This document shows positions 1-13,436 of a DNA stretch of 16,263 nucleotides, in pieces. The DNA comes from VYFG01 sp022827325 (lineage in GTDB: Bacteria > Pseudomonadota > Gammaproteobacteria > Arenicellales > Poriferihabitantaceae). The stretch's first letter is position 1; every line of letters starts with the position of its first letter. The notes under the pieces were generated by a model. That model was not told the DNA's origin. It ran no database searches and saw only the letters and a program-made list of their open reading frames with translations. The position numbers were made by a program, and so were the translations under genes. The stretch is taken from NCBI GenBank assembly GCA_022827325.1, contig JAJDTE010000235.1, positions 1-16,263 of the forward strand, given 5' to 3'.

Positions 1-141
1 GAGATGGTGATGCCCGGGGACAATGTGAACCTGGTGGCGGAACTGATCGCGCCGATCGCGATGGAGGAGGGGCTCCGGTTCGCGATCCGCGAGGGCGGCC
101 GCACCGTGGGTGCGGGCGTGGTGTCCAAGATCCTCGCCTGA
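1..141 (+). CDS. tuf: Elongation factor Tu, C-terminal end (partial, first tuf copy)
   Basis: The window opens inside this gene in frame 1, and 46 codons remain before the TGA at 139-141. The translation includes PGDN near the start, GLRFAIREGGRTVGAGVV and a final SKILA. This is the conserved end of EF-Tu domain 3, the barrel that contacts aminoacyl-tRNA and EF-Ts. EF-Tu carries aminoacyl-tRNA to the ribosomal A site as a GTP complex in the cytoplasm. The N-terminal GTPase domain lies outside the window. Its place upstream of tRNA-Trp and secE matches the tufB position of other proteobacteria, and a second tuf gene begins at 16123 in the same orientation. The identification is firm; only the missing part is unknown. 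Confidence 0.97.
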   Translation, partial: EMVMPGDNVNLVAELIAPIAMEEGLRFAIREGGRTVGAGVVSKILA

Positions 142-199
142 GGCGGGCGATGCTGCGACCGGGTCATGCAACCGTTCCCGGATAACCCGGGTACAAGCC

Positions 200-256
200 G
201 TCGGCAGGGCGGGAGTGCGGCATGCCTCGCTCCCACCCGGTTCCGGGCCTGCCGGC
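200..256 (+). other. Potential three-way-junction RNA fold upstream of tRNA-Trp
   Basis: Bases 200-208 can pair with 248-256 (nine pairs, one G-U). They enclose two hairpins: 211-215 with 230-234 (GGGAG/CTCCC), and 236-239 with 244-247 (CCCG/CGGG, loop GTTC). No run of T follows, so it is not a standard intrinsic terminator. It sits between the tuf stop and the tRNA, 19 bases before the tRNA. It could be a tuf 3'-end structure, a processing signal or a chance fold in GC-rich DNA. Confidence 0.4.
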
Positions 257-275
257 ACAATGGGGCGAGTTTCGA

Positions 276-351
276 AGGCCAGTAGCTCAATTGGCAGAGC
301 GGCGGTCTCCAAAACCGCAGGTTGGGGGTTCGATTCCCTCCTGGCCTGCCA
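276..351 (+). tRNA. tRNA-Trp, anticodon CCA
   Basis: This 76-base cloverleaf has a perfect 7-pair acceptor stem (276-282 AGGCCAG with 341-347 CTGGCCT). The D stem is GCTC/GAGC (285-288 with 297-300). The anticodon stem is GCGGT/ACCGC (302-306 with 314-318), around the loop CTCCAAA with anticodon CCA at 309-311. The T arm has the TTCGATT loop (329-335). The discriminator base is G348, as tryptophanyl-tRNA synthetase requires in bacteria, and the CCA end is encoded at 349-351. It lies between tuf and secE, a known position in many proteobacteria, and is probably cut from a longer tuf/secE transcript or made from a nearby promoter that I cannot identify confidently. Confidence 0.97.
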
Positions 352-363
352 GATTCGAAACCG

Positions 364-378
364 GATCGCGCTGCGATC
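364..378 (+). other. Short hairpin between tRNA-Trp and secE
   Basis: GATCGC (364-369) and GCGATC (373-378) form a 6-pair stem with a 3-base loop, 12 bases after the tRNA CCA end. No T run follows. It may help separate the tRNA from the secE message during 3' processing, but this is inferred only from position. Confidence 0.3.
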
Positions 379-408
379 ACCGCCCGTTAACCGAACAGTG
401 CTGATGCG

Positions 409-759
409 TTGAAAGACAAGCTGATATTGATCATTGCGGGGCTGGTAGTCGCCGCTTCGGTCGCTGTCTACTACTACCTCGACGACCTGATCCAGGTCGC
501 CCGGGTGGGTATTGTTCTGGCCGGCATGTTGGCCGCGGCGGCAATCGCCTATACCAGCGACGCCGGCAAGACAGCCTGGGCGTTCGCCCGGGGCGCAAAC
601 ATCGAGCGCCAGAAAGTCGTCTGGCCGAACCGCCGTGAAGCCATGATGGTGACGCTGATGGTCATCATCCTGGTGATCATCATCGGCCTGTTCATCGCGC
701 TGGTGGACAAGCTGCTGTTCGAGACGATCTACAACCTGATCCTGGGAGTGAGCGATTGA
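409..759 (+). CDS. secE: Preprotein translocase subunit SecE
   Basis: This is a 116-residue integral membrane subunit of the SecYEG channel, which it clamps and stabilises in the inner membrane. Three hydrophobic segments are visible (about residues 5-24, 33-48 and 81-99), the three-span form typical of E. coli and relatives. Between spans 2 and 3 lies the conserved amphipathic segment with E66-x-x-K-V-V-W-P73, the family signature. The start is TTG at 409. The reading frame has a stop at 388-390, and no ATG or GTG occurs in frame before residue 34, so TTG is the best available start. No clear Shine-Dalgarno sequence precedes it. The cytoplasmic tail before the first span is only about four residues, shorter than in E. 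coli. The stop overlaps or nearly touches nusG, indicating one transcript. Confidence 0.93.
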   Translation: MKDKLILIIAGLVVAASVAVYYYLDDLIQVARVGIVLAGMLAAAAIAYTSDAGKTAWAFARGANIERQKVVWPNRREAMMVTLMVIILVIIIGLFIALVDKLLFETIYNLILGVSD

Positions 760-761
760 CC

Positions 762-1346
762 ATGGCCGAACAGACCGCACCGGAAGTTGCCGAAGAGCCC
801 GCAGGGGAATCCCAGCACAAGCGCTGGTACGTGATCCAGTCGTTTTCCGGGTATGAGAAGAAGGTGAAGCAGTCGTTGCAGGAGCATATTGATCGCAGCG
901 GCATGCAGGAGTTCTTCGGGGACATCCTCGTTCCCACCGAGGAGGTGGTGGAAATGAAGGGCGGCCAGAAACGCACCAGCGAGCGCAAGTTCTTCCCAGG
1001 CTATGTGCTGGTGCACATGGAGATGACCGACGACACCTGGCACCTCGTCAAGGGCGTGCCCAGGGTGGCGGGGTTCATCGGGGGCACCGAAAACCGGCCG
1101 ATGCCGATTTCCGACCGGGAGGCGAACGAGATCATCCAGCAGGTCACCGCAAGCTCCGATGCGCCGAAGATGAAATTCACCTTCGCCCCCGGGGAGCTGG
1201 TCCGCATCATCGACGGGCCGTTTGCCGATTTCAACGGCACCGTGGAAGACGCCAATTTCGAAAAAGCGAAGCTGCGCGTCTCCGTCACCATATTCGGCCG
1301 GTCGACGCCGGTCGAACTTGATTTCACCCAGGTGGAGAAGGGCTGA
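762..1346 (+). CDS. nusG: Transcription termination/antitermination protein NusG
   Basis: The 194-residue product matches NusG from KRWYVIQSF (residue 20 on) through the NGN domain, with ERKFFPGYVLV and WHLVKGVPRV. A C-terminal KOW domain follows from about residue 141, with GELVRI and GPFADFNG, ending ELDFTQVEKG. The NGN domain binds the beta' clamp of RNA polymerase to aid processivity. The KOW domain contacts Rho or ribosomal protein S10. The N-terminal tail of about 19 residues is longer than in E. coli (181 residues in total). I chose ATG 762, two bases after the secE stop. A TTG at 756 overlaps that stop and has better spacing (7 bases) from the GGGAG at 744-748, so a product two residues longer is possible. 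Confidence 0.97.
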   Translation: MAEQTAPEVAEEPAGESQHKRWYVIQSFSGYEKKVKQSLQEHIDRSGMQEFFGDILVPTEEVVEMKGGQKRTSERKFFPGYVLVHMEMTDDTWHLVKGVPRVAGFIGGTENRPMPISDREANEIIQQVTASSDAPKMKFTFAPGELVRIIDGPFADFNGTVEDANFEKAKLRVSVTIFGRSTPVELDFTQVEKG

Positions 1347-1373
1347 CCCGATGCCACCCGGAAGTATGTAACA

Positions 1374-1404
1374 GGGGAGCTCGCCCTTGCGGGTCGGAAT
1401 CCCC
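1374..1404 (+). promoter_or_regulatory. Hairpin in the rplK leader (candidate L1 autoregulatory site, upstream part)
   Basis: GGGGA (1374-1378) pairs with TCCCC (1400-1404). Inside, CCC (1384-1386) pairs with GGG (1391-1393) around a TTGC loop, leaving an internal loop. In E. coli, L1 represses rplK-rplA by binding a leader in exactly this spacer that mimics its 23S rRNA site. The location fits, but I could not align the L1 recognition bases by eye. Confidence 0.45.
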
Positions 1405-1420
1405 GGAGTCGGCAGACGGG

Positions 1421-1481
1421 CCAGGTTACCGGTCCGCCGGGCCTTTCCGGGAATTCCCGAGCGCTGGTACCCAACCTGGAG
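1421..1481 (+). promoter_or_regulatory. Long-range stem that can mask the rplK ribosome binding site
   Basis: CCAGGTT (1421-1427) is perfectly complementary to AACCTGG (1473-1479). The stem can extend with ACC (1428-1430) against GGT (1466-1468) across a 4-base bulge. The right arm covers the first two bases of the Shine-Dalgarno GGAG (1478-1481), which lies 6 bases before the rplK ATG. A 12-base palindrome (CGGGAATTCCCG, 1448-1459) sits inside the loop. Pairing would reduce rplK-rplA initiation, consistent with translational feedback by L1. Confidence 0.45.
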
Positions 1482-1487
1482 ATAACC

Positions 1488-1919
1488 ATGGCGAAGAAAA
1501 TCGATTCATACATCAAGCTGCAGGTGCCTGCGGGCGACGCCAAGCCGAGTCCGCCGGTCGGTCCGGCGCTGGGGCAGCACGGCGTCAACATCATGGAGTT
1601 CTGCAAGACGTTCAATGCGGAGACCGCGGACCTGGAAAAGGGGTTGCCGGTGCCGGTGGTGATTACCGTGTACGCGGACAAGAGCTTCACCTTTATCAAG
1701 AAGACGCCGCCCGCGGCCATCCTGATCCAGAAGGCCGCCGGAATCACCAAGGGCAGCGGCGTGCCGAACCGGGACAAGGTGGGCAGGCTGACCCGCTCCC
1801 AGGTCGAGGAAATCGCCAGGACCAAGGAGCCCGATCTCAGTTCCTACGACATGGATTCCGCCGTTCGCATCATTGCAGGTACCGCCCGCAGCATGGGCGT
1901 GGAAGTGGAGGGCGTCTGA
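1488..1919 (+). CDS. rplK: 50S ribosomal protein L11
   Basis: At 143 residues it is almost the same length as E. coli L11 (142). The N-terminal domain carries SPPVGPALGQHGVNIMEF (about residues 21-38), including the two prolines at 22-23 of the thiostrepton-sensitive hinge. TPPAAIL follows, and the C-terminal RNA-binding domain contains the GSG and KVG motifs and ends GTARSMGVEVEGV. L11 binds the GTPase-associated region of 23S rRNA together with the L10-L7/L12 stalk, and is needed for the RelA response to uncharged tRNA. The start is ATG 1488 with GGAG at 1478-1481. rplA begins two bases after its stop, so the two genes are translationally coupled. No anomaly was seen. Confidence 0.98.
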   Translation: MAKKIDSYIKLQVPAGDAKPSPPVGPALGQHGVNIMEFCKTFNAETADLEKGLPVPVVITVYADKSFTFIKKTPPAAILIQKAAGITKGSGVPNRDKVGRLTRSQVEEIARTKEPDLSSYDMDSAVRIIAGTARSMGVEVEGV

Positions 1920-1921
1920 CC

Positions 1922-2623
1922 ATGGCAAAGAATGGCAAGCGTATCCGTGCGGTGCTGGAGAAGGTTGAGCGGGAGAAGCTCTATCCCGTCGGCGAGGCGT
2001 TGTCCCTGCTGAAGGAACTTTCCTCGGCCAAGTTTGACGAAAGTGTGGACATGGCGGTGAATCTCGGTGTCAATGCCCGCAAGTCGGACCAGAATGTCCG
2101 CGGCGCCACGGTATTGCCCAAGGGCACCGGCAAGACCGTGCGCGTGGCCGTGTTCGCCGAGGGCGAGGACGCCGATGCGGCGCGCGAGGCGGGGGCCGAC
2201 CTCGTCGGGCTCGAGGACCTGGCGGACCGGGTCAAGGCGGGCGAGATCGAGTTCGAGCTGTGCATCGCCACGCCGGCCTCCATGCGCGTCGTGGGGCAAC
2301 TGGGCCAGATTCTCGGTCCCAGGGGCATGATGCCCAATCCCAAGGTGGGCACCGTGACCACGGATGTGACCAAGGCCGTGGCGGATGCCAAGTCGGGCCA
2401 GGTGCAGTACCGGATCGACAGGTCCGGGATCATCCACTGCTCCATCGGCAAGGTCTCGTTCTCCGTCGAGGACCTGGAGGAAAACCTGAACGCGGTGATC
2501 AGCGCCCTGATCAGGGCGAAGCCCGCCGCTTCCAAGGGGCAGTATATCCGCCGCGTGGCGCTTTCCAGCTCCATGGGCCCCGGCATCCGGGTGGATCGCG
2601 GCTCGATCAGCGTCATTCGCTGA
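1922..2623 (+). CDS. rplA: 50S ribosomal protein L1
   Basis: The 233-residue product (E. coli 234) begins MAKNGKRIRAV. It carries the family signature ILGPRGMMPNPKVGTV at about residues 130-145, between the two halves of domain I, and ends in the conserved SSMGPGIRVD region. L1 forms the mobile L1 stalk on 23S rRNA, which moves deacylated tRNA out of the E site. In E. coli it is the translational repressor of its own rplK-rplA message. GGAGG at 1907-1911, inside the end of rplK, is the likely ribosome binding site, 10 bases from the ATG. The 2-base gap to rplK supports coupled synthesis of L11 and L1. Confidence 0.98.
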   Translation: MAKNGKRIRAVLEKVEREKLYPVGEALSLLKELSSAKFDESVDMAVNLGVNARKSDQNVRGATVLPKGTGKTVRVAVFAEGEDADAAREAGADLVGLEDLADRVKAGEIEFELCIATPASMRVVGQLGQILGPRGMMPNPKVGTVTTDVTKAVADAKSGQVQYRIDRSGIIHCSIGKVSFSVEDLEENLNAVISALIRAKPAASKGQYIRRVALSSSMGPGIRVDRGSISVIR

Positions 2624-2667
2624 CGCTGACAGAAGGCATGTCACAGGACCTGCCGAAATGTTTGGGG

Positions 2668-2703
2668 TCCGCCGGCCCCGGTGATGAGACCGGGTTCGGC
2701 GGA
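2668..2703 (+). other. Strong hairpin in the rplA-rplJ spacer
   Basis: TCCGCCG (2668-2674) pairs with CGGCGGA (2697-2703), and CCCGGT (2677-2682) with ACCGGG (2689-2694). The stems are separated by a 2x2 internal loop and capped by GATGAG. TTGTCAA follows, which is not a U tract, so RNase III processing or leader folding is more likely than termination. Confidence 0.5.
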
Positions 2704-2715
2704 TTGTCAAAGACC

Positions 2716-2788
2716 GCTGGCGCTTTCCGGGGGAATCCCGGTGCTTAATTGACCAAGGGACCGTTCCGCGGTCCGGCGGAAAGCCAGC
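2716..2788 (+). promoter_or_regulatory. L10-type autoregulatory leader of rplJ-rplL
   Basis: A long closing stem forms from GCTGG (2716-2720) with CCAGC (2784-2788) and CTTTCCG (2723-2729) with CGGAAAG (2777-2783), with a 2-base CG bulge. It encloses a small GGG/CCC hairpin (2731-2739) and a second hairpin GGACCG/CGGTCC (2758-2763 with 2769-2774). This branched fold, the asymmetric bulge and the position before rplJ match what is known of the L10 leader, which the L10-L12 complex binds to repress translation. CTAGACGGTGGC follows at 2789-2800. A smaller hairpin (CAGGA 2807-2811 with TCCTG 2815-2819) leads up to the rplJ ribosome binding site. The assignment rests on fold and position; a covariance-model search would settle it. 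Confidence 0.65.
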
Positions 2789-2855
2789 CTAGACGGTGGC
2801 CCAAGTCAGGATTTTCCTGGTTCAGGACACCAAAATTTAAATTGGGAGTTGATTG

Positions 2856-3380
2856 ATGAGTTTAAGTCTCGCACAGAAAAAGGCGGTCATCAGCGAGGCC
2901 AGTGAAGCCATTGCTTCGGCCAACGCCGGTGTACTTGCCGAGTATCGTGGAATGACGGTGGCTCAGTTGACCGACCTGCGCAGGGAGGCGCGCAACGCCG
3001 GTGTCTGGATCAGGGTGGTGAAGAACAACCTGGCCCGGATTGCCGTCGCTGATACGGACTTTGCTTGCTTGAGCGAGCACTTTGCCGGCCCGGTGATCTT
3101 TTCCATCTCGGAGGATCCGGTGGCCGTGGCGAAAGTGATGTCCGGGTATGCGAAAGACAGCGACAAGCTGAAGATCACGGTGGGCGCCATGAACGGCTCG
3201 CTGATGGATCGGCAGATGATCGATGAGCTTTCCAGGCTGCCCGGGCGCCAGGAGCTGCTGGCCAAGCTGACGGGAACCATGCAGGCGCCGGTCCAGAAGC
3301 TTGTGACCACGCTCAACGAGGTGCCCGGCAAGTTCGTCAGGACGTTGGCCGCCGTGGCGGCGTCAAAGGAGGGGGCCTGA
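2856..3380 (+). CDS. rplJ: 50S ribosomal protein L10
   Basis: This 174-residue protein is slightly longer than E. coli L10 (165). It begins MSLSLAQKKAVISEASE and includes AEYRGMTVAQLTDLRR, RVVKNNLAR and FAGPVIF, all hallmarks of the rRNA-binding N-terminal domain. The C-terminal helix from about residue 135 (KLTGTMQAPVQKLV and beyond) is where L7/L12 dimers attach. L10 anchors the stalk that recruits translational GTPases. The start is ATG 2856, 7 bases from GGGAG (2844-2848); a TTG at 2853 directly before it is too close to that site. With rplL it forms the L10 operon, controlled through the leader upstream. Confidence 0.97.
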   Translation: MSLSLAQKKAVISEASEAIASANAGVLAEYRGMTVAQLTDLRREARNAGVWIRVVKNNLARIAVADTDFACLSEHFAGPVIFSISEDPVAVAKVMSGYAKDSDKLKITVGAMNGSLMDRQMIDELSRLPGRQELLAKLTGTMQAPVQKLVTTLNEVPGKFVRTLAAVAASKEGA

Positions 3381-3458
3381 CGGTCCTTCCGGTCGGCTGA
3401 TTGCCAAAATTCCGAATCAATTGTTTTGTTTTAGTGTTCTGAAATCAGGAGTAGATCC

Positions 3459-3848
3459 ATGGCTGTAACCAAAGATGAGATTCTCGACGCCATTGCCGAG
3501 ATGTCAGTGCTCGACCTGTCCGAATTGATCAAGGACATGGAAGAGAAGTTCGGCGTATCCGCTTCAGCCGCCGTGGCTGTCGCCGCCGGCCCTGCCGCCG
3601 CCGGCGGCGATGCGGAGGGCGCCGCTGTCGAGGAGAAGGACGAGTTCGATGTCGTTCTCACCGGTTTTGGCGACAAGAAGGTTGGCGTCATCAAGGCGGT
3701 TCGCGCCATCACCGGCCTTGGCCTGAAAGAGGCGAAGGACCTGGTGGAGGGGGCGCCTTCCCCGGTGAAGGAGGGTGTCAACAAGGCCGAAGCGGAGGAG
3801 TTCAAGAAGCAGATCGAGGAAGCCGGCGGTTCCGTCGAACTCAAGTAA
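3459..3848 (+). CDS. rplL: 50S ribosomal protein L7/L12
   Basis: The 129-residue acidic protein has the expected three parts. An N-terminal dimerisation region spans about residues 1-33. A flexible hinge rich in alanine, glycine and valine follows at about 34-57, somewhat longer than in E. coli (121 residues in total). The conserved C-terminal domain runs from about residue 58, with FDVVL, KVGVIKAVR and GLGLKEAKDLVE. Multiple copies on L10 bind EF-Tu, EF-G and IF2. AGGAG at 3447-3451 lies 7 bases before the ATG. The 78-base spacer after rplJ is AT-rich and contains a U-rich run (3421-3440) that may help the extra translation L12 needs. Confidence 0.98.
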   Translation: MAVTKDEILDAIAEMSVLDLSELIKDMEEKFGVSASAAVAVAAGPAAAGGDAEGAAVEEKDEFDVVLTGFGDKKVGVIKAVRAITGLGLKEAKDLVEGAPSPVKEGVNKAEAEEFKKQIEEAGGSVELK

Positions 3849-3880
3849 TTCCTGTTGCTTCCGACAACTGTTCCAGCCGT

Positions 3881-3914
3881 GGCGCAGGGAGCGGGTTTCC
3901 CGCTTCCCTGCGCC
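3881..3914 (+). terminator. Long hairpin after rplL (candidate attenuator)
   Basis: GGCGCAGGGAGCGGG (3881-3895) pairs along its full length with 3899-3914, with one bulged T and a TTT loop, giving 15 base pairs. Only GCTGTTTG follows, so a proper U tract is lacking. In E. coli the same spacer holds a partial terminator that lowers rpoBC expression relative to the ribosomal proteins, followed by an RNase III site. Position and strength fit that role, but the weak U tract makes pausing or processing equally possible. Confidence 0.55.
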
Positions 3915-3973
3915 GCTGTTTGCGCGGCATCCGCGGCTCCGGTCCGCAAGTCAACCCGGGGGCCGTATTTCCC

Positions 3974-4013
3974 ATGGACCGGTCACGGCGGGACGCCGCC
4001 CGGGACCGTCCAT
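3974..4013 (+). other. Second irregular hairpin before rpoB (candidate RNase III site)
   Basis: ATGGAC (3974-3979) and GGTC (3981-3984) pair with GACC (4004-4007) and GTCCAT (4008-4013), with one bulged C. They enclose CGGCG/CGCCG (3986-3990 with 3994-3998). A further palindrome, ACGGCGC/GCGCCGT (4036-4051), follows. The spacer 3849-4083 otherwise holds no credible gene. Confidence 0.4.
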
Positions 4014-4083
4014 CGGCAATCCGGTTCAAATCCTGACGGCGCTGGCGCCGTAGCCAAATCAAGATCGTTCTGAGGGGCAACAC

Positions 4084-8163
<4,080 letters not shown>

Positions 8164-8191
8164 ATCAACCGAATTACTACGAGGCAGAAAA

Positions 8192-12400
<4,209 letters not shown>

Positions 12401-12421
12401 ACCGGCGTCCCGTAGCTGCAT

Positions 12422-12443
12422 CCCGCCGCTTCCCGGCGGCGGG
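12422..12443 (+). terminator. GC hairpin after rpoC (possible terminator without U tract)
   Basis: CCCGCCGC (12422-12429) pairs with GCGGCGGG (12436-12443) around a 6-base loop, 21 bases after the rpoC stop. The following bases are GTTCGCGG, not a U run. A second smaller hairpin, GGGCG/CGCCC (12485-12500), follows. It may act as a Rho-assisted or 3'-stabilising end of the rpoBC message. Confidence 0.45.
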
Positions 12444-12521
12444 GTTCGCGGCGGCGGCGGACCGGACCCAAATCCGCTGCCTACGGGCGTTTCCACGCCC
12501 TCTCACGGGCTCCCGCGGTGC

Positions 12522-12550
12522 TTGACAGGGAACCCTCCGGGACATAGAAT
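12522..12550 (+). promoter_or_regulatory. Sigma70 promoter of the str operon
   Basis: A perfect -35 element TTGACA (12522-12527) is separated by exactly 17 bases from TAGAAT (12545-12550), five of six matches to the -10 consensus. It is the best promoter in the window. It lies in the spacer between rpoC and rpsL, pointing into rpsL-rpsG-fusA-tuf. Transcription should begin near 12557. Confidence 0.88.
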
Positions 12551-12556
12551 CGCCGC

Positions 12557-12771
12557 CCTCTTCGGGGGACCGGCAAGGGTGGAAATCCCTGGGGGTGCCC
12601 CGAAGCCGCAGAACGAATCCGGGCTTTCCAGGAATTGCGGAGGAACGGCCCGAGGGAGGCTGCCGTCACGTTGCGGCAACCGGGCCCGGACGGGCCGGGA
12701 TTCGCCGGGCGTGATCCGGAACCAGCCCCCGGACGAGTTTCAGTCGCCAGATACCGAAGCAGACAATACGC
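12557..12771 (+). other. Long structured 5' leader of rpsL
   Basis: About 215 bases separate the inferred transcription start from the rpsL ATG, and no credible gene lies here. Several hairpins are possible. AGGG/CCCT (12576-12590) is nested in GGCA/TGCC (12572-12599), TGCCG pairs with CGGCA (12661-12678), and GGCCC with GGGCC (12683-12696). A Shine-Dalgarno sequence is weak or absent: the best candidate is GAAG at 12756-12759. I do not recognise the leader as a known family. Confidence 0.5.
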
Positions 12772-13146
12772 ATGCCAACCACGAACCAACTGGTCAGGAA
12801 ACCCCGCCGGCAGCAGGTGAAGAAATCCAATGTGCCGGCTCTTCAGGCCTGTCCGCAGCGCCGGGGGGTCTGCACGCGTGTCTACACCACCACACCGAAA
12901 AAGCCGAATTCCGCGCTTCGGAAGGTGGCCCGGGTAAGACTGACGAACGGTTATGAAGTGACCACCTATATCGGTGGCGAGGGCCACAACCTGCAGGAAC
13001 ACTCCGTGGTCCTGCTCCGGGGTGGCCGGGTCAAGGACCTGCCGGGTGTGCGTTACCACACCGTCCGCGGCGCCCTGGACACCTCTGGCGTGTCCGACCG
13101 CAGGCAGGGCCGGTCCAAATACGGTGCCAAGCGGCCGAAGTCCTGA
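12772..13146 (+). CDS. rpsL: 30S ribosomal protein S12
   Basis: The 124 residues equal the E. coli length. The sequence runs MPTTNQLVRKP, then GVCTRVYTTTPKKPNSALRK and GGRVKDLPGVRYH, and ends AKRPKS. S12 sits at the decoding centre of the small subunit and governs accuracy. K43 and K88 (counting the initiator Met) carry the residues linked to streptomycin sensitivity. D89 is the aspartate that RimO modifies in E. coli. It is the first gene of the str operon, after a strong promoter and a long leader. The start is fixed by homology because no strong ribosome binding site is present. The stop is followed by an unusually long spacer before rpsG. Confidence 0.99.
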   Translation: MPTTNQLVRKPRRQQVKKSNVPALQACPQRRGVCTRVYTTTPKKPNSALRKVARVRLTNGYEVTTYIGGEGHNLQEHSVVLLRGGRVKDLPGVRYHTVRGALDTSGVSDRRQGRSKYGAKRPKS

Positions 13147-13214
13147 CTTCGTCCGCCTCTGGATAAAGGTTAACAGTACAACCAAGGGCAATACGAAGGC
13201 CGGCGGGGCCGGCC

Positions 13215-13237
13215 GGATGCGGCATCCATCGGGATGC
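13215..13237 (+). promoter_or_regulatory. Pair of mutually exclusive hairpins
   Basis: GGATG (13215-13219) can pair with CATCC (13223-13227). Alternatively GCATCC (13222-13227) can pair with GGATGC (13232-13237) around an ATCG loop. The middle segment is shared, so the two cannot form together. This is the layout of a simple RNA switch, although a duplicated hexamer could produce it by chance. Confidence 0.35.
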
Positions 13238-13414
13238 ACCGGGTACTGCCCACAAACTCCTGTTGTGAAGCCACGAAAGGGAGTTGATGCCGGGTTGCCG
13301 GCATGTATCGGATCGGGCTTCACCAAGTGAAACAGCCGGTGCCTTGGACGCGGTCTGCGCGGCCGCGGTCAGGGGCGCCCCGGAACATTGACCAGCTTTT
13401 GCCGCGAACAGCCT

Positions 13415-13436
13415 ATGCGGGAAGAGCCGCATTTTT
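13415..13436 (+). terminator. Terminator-like hairpin just before rpsG
   Basis: ATGCGG (13415-13420) pairs with CCGCAT (13427-13432) around a GAAGAG loop, followed immediately by TTTT (13433-13436). The stem is short but this is the most classical intrinsic-terminator shape in the window. It lies 29 bases before the rpsG ATG inside an operon, so if active it would be an attenuator that lowers rpsG-fusA-tuf relative to rpsL. Confidence 0.45.

Noticed and set aside
256..261. CACAAT as a -10 element for tRNA-Trp
   Set aside because: Only four of six matches, and no -35-like hexamer at 16-18 bases upstream (the sequence there is CCACCC).
2749..2777. TTGACC in the rplA-rplJ spacer as a -35 element
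   Set aside because: No -10-like sequence lies 16-18 bases downstream, and the bases are part of the L10 leader fold.
3775..4073. Short open frames in the rplL-rpoB spacer
   Set aside because: They cross strong hairpins, overlap rplL or abut rpoB, and show no plausible ribosome binding site or conserved motif.
13388..13416. TTGACC upstream of rpsG as a promoter
   Set aside because: The sequence 17 bases downstream is GCCTAT, a poor -10 match, and it runs into the terminator-like hairpin.
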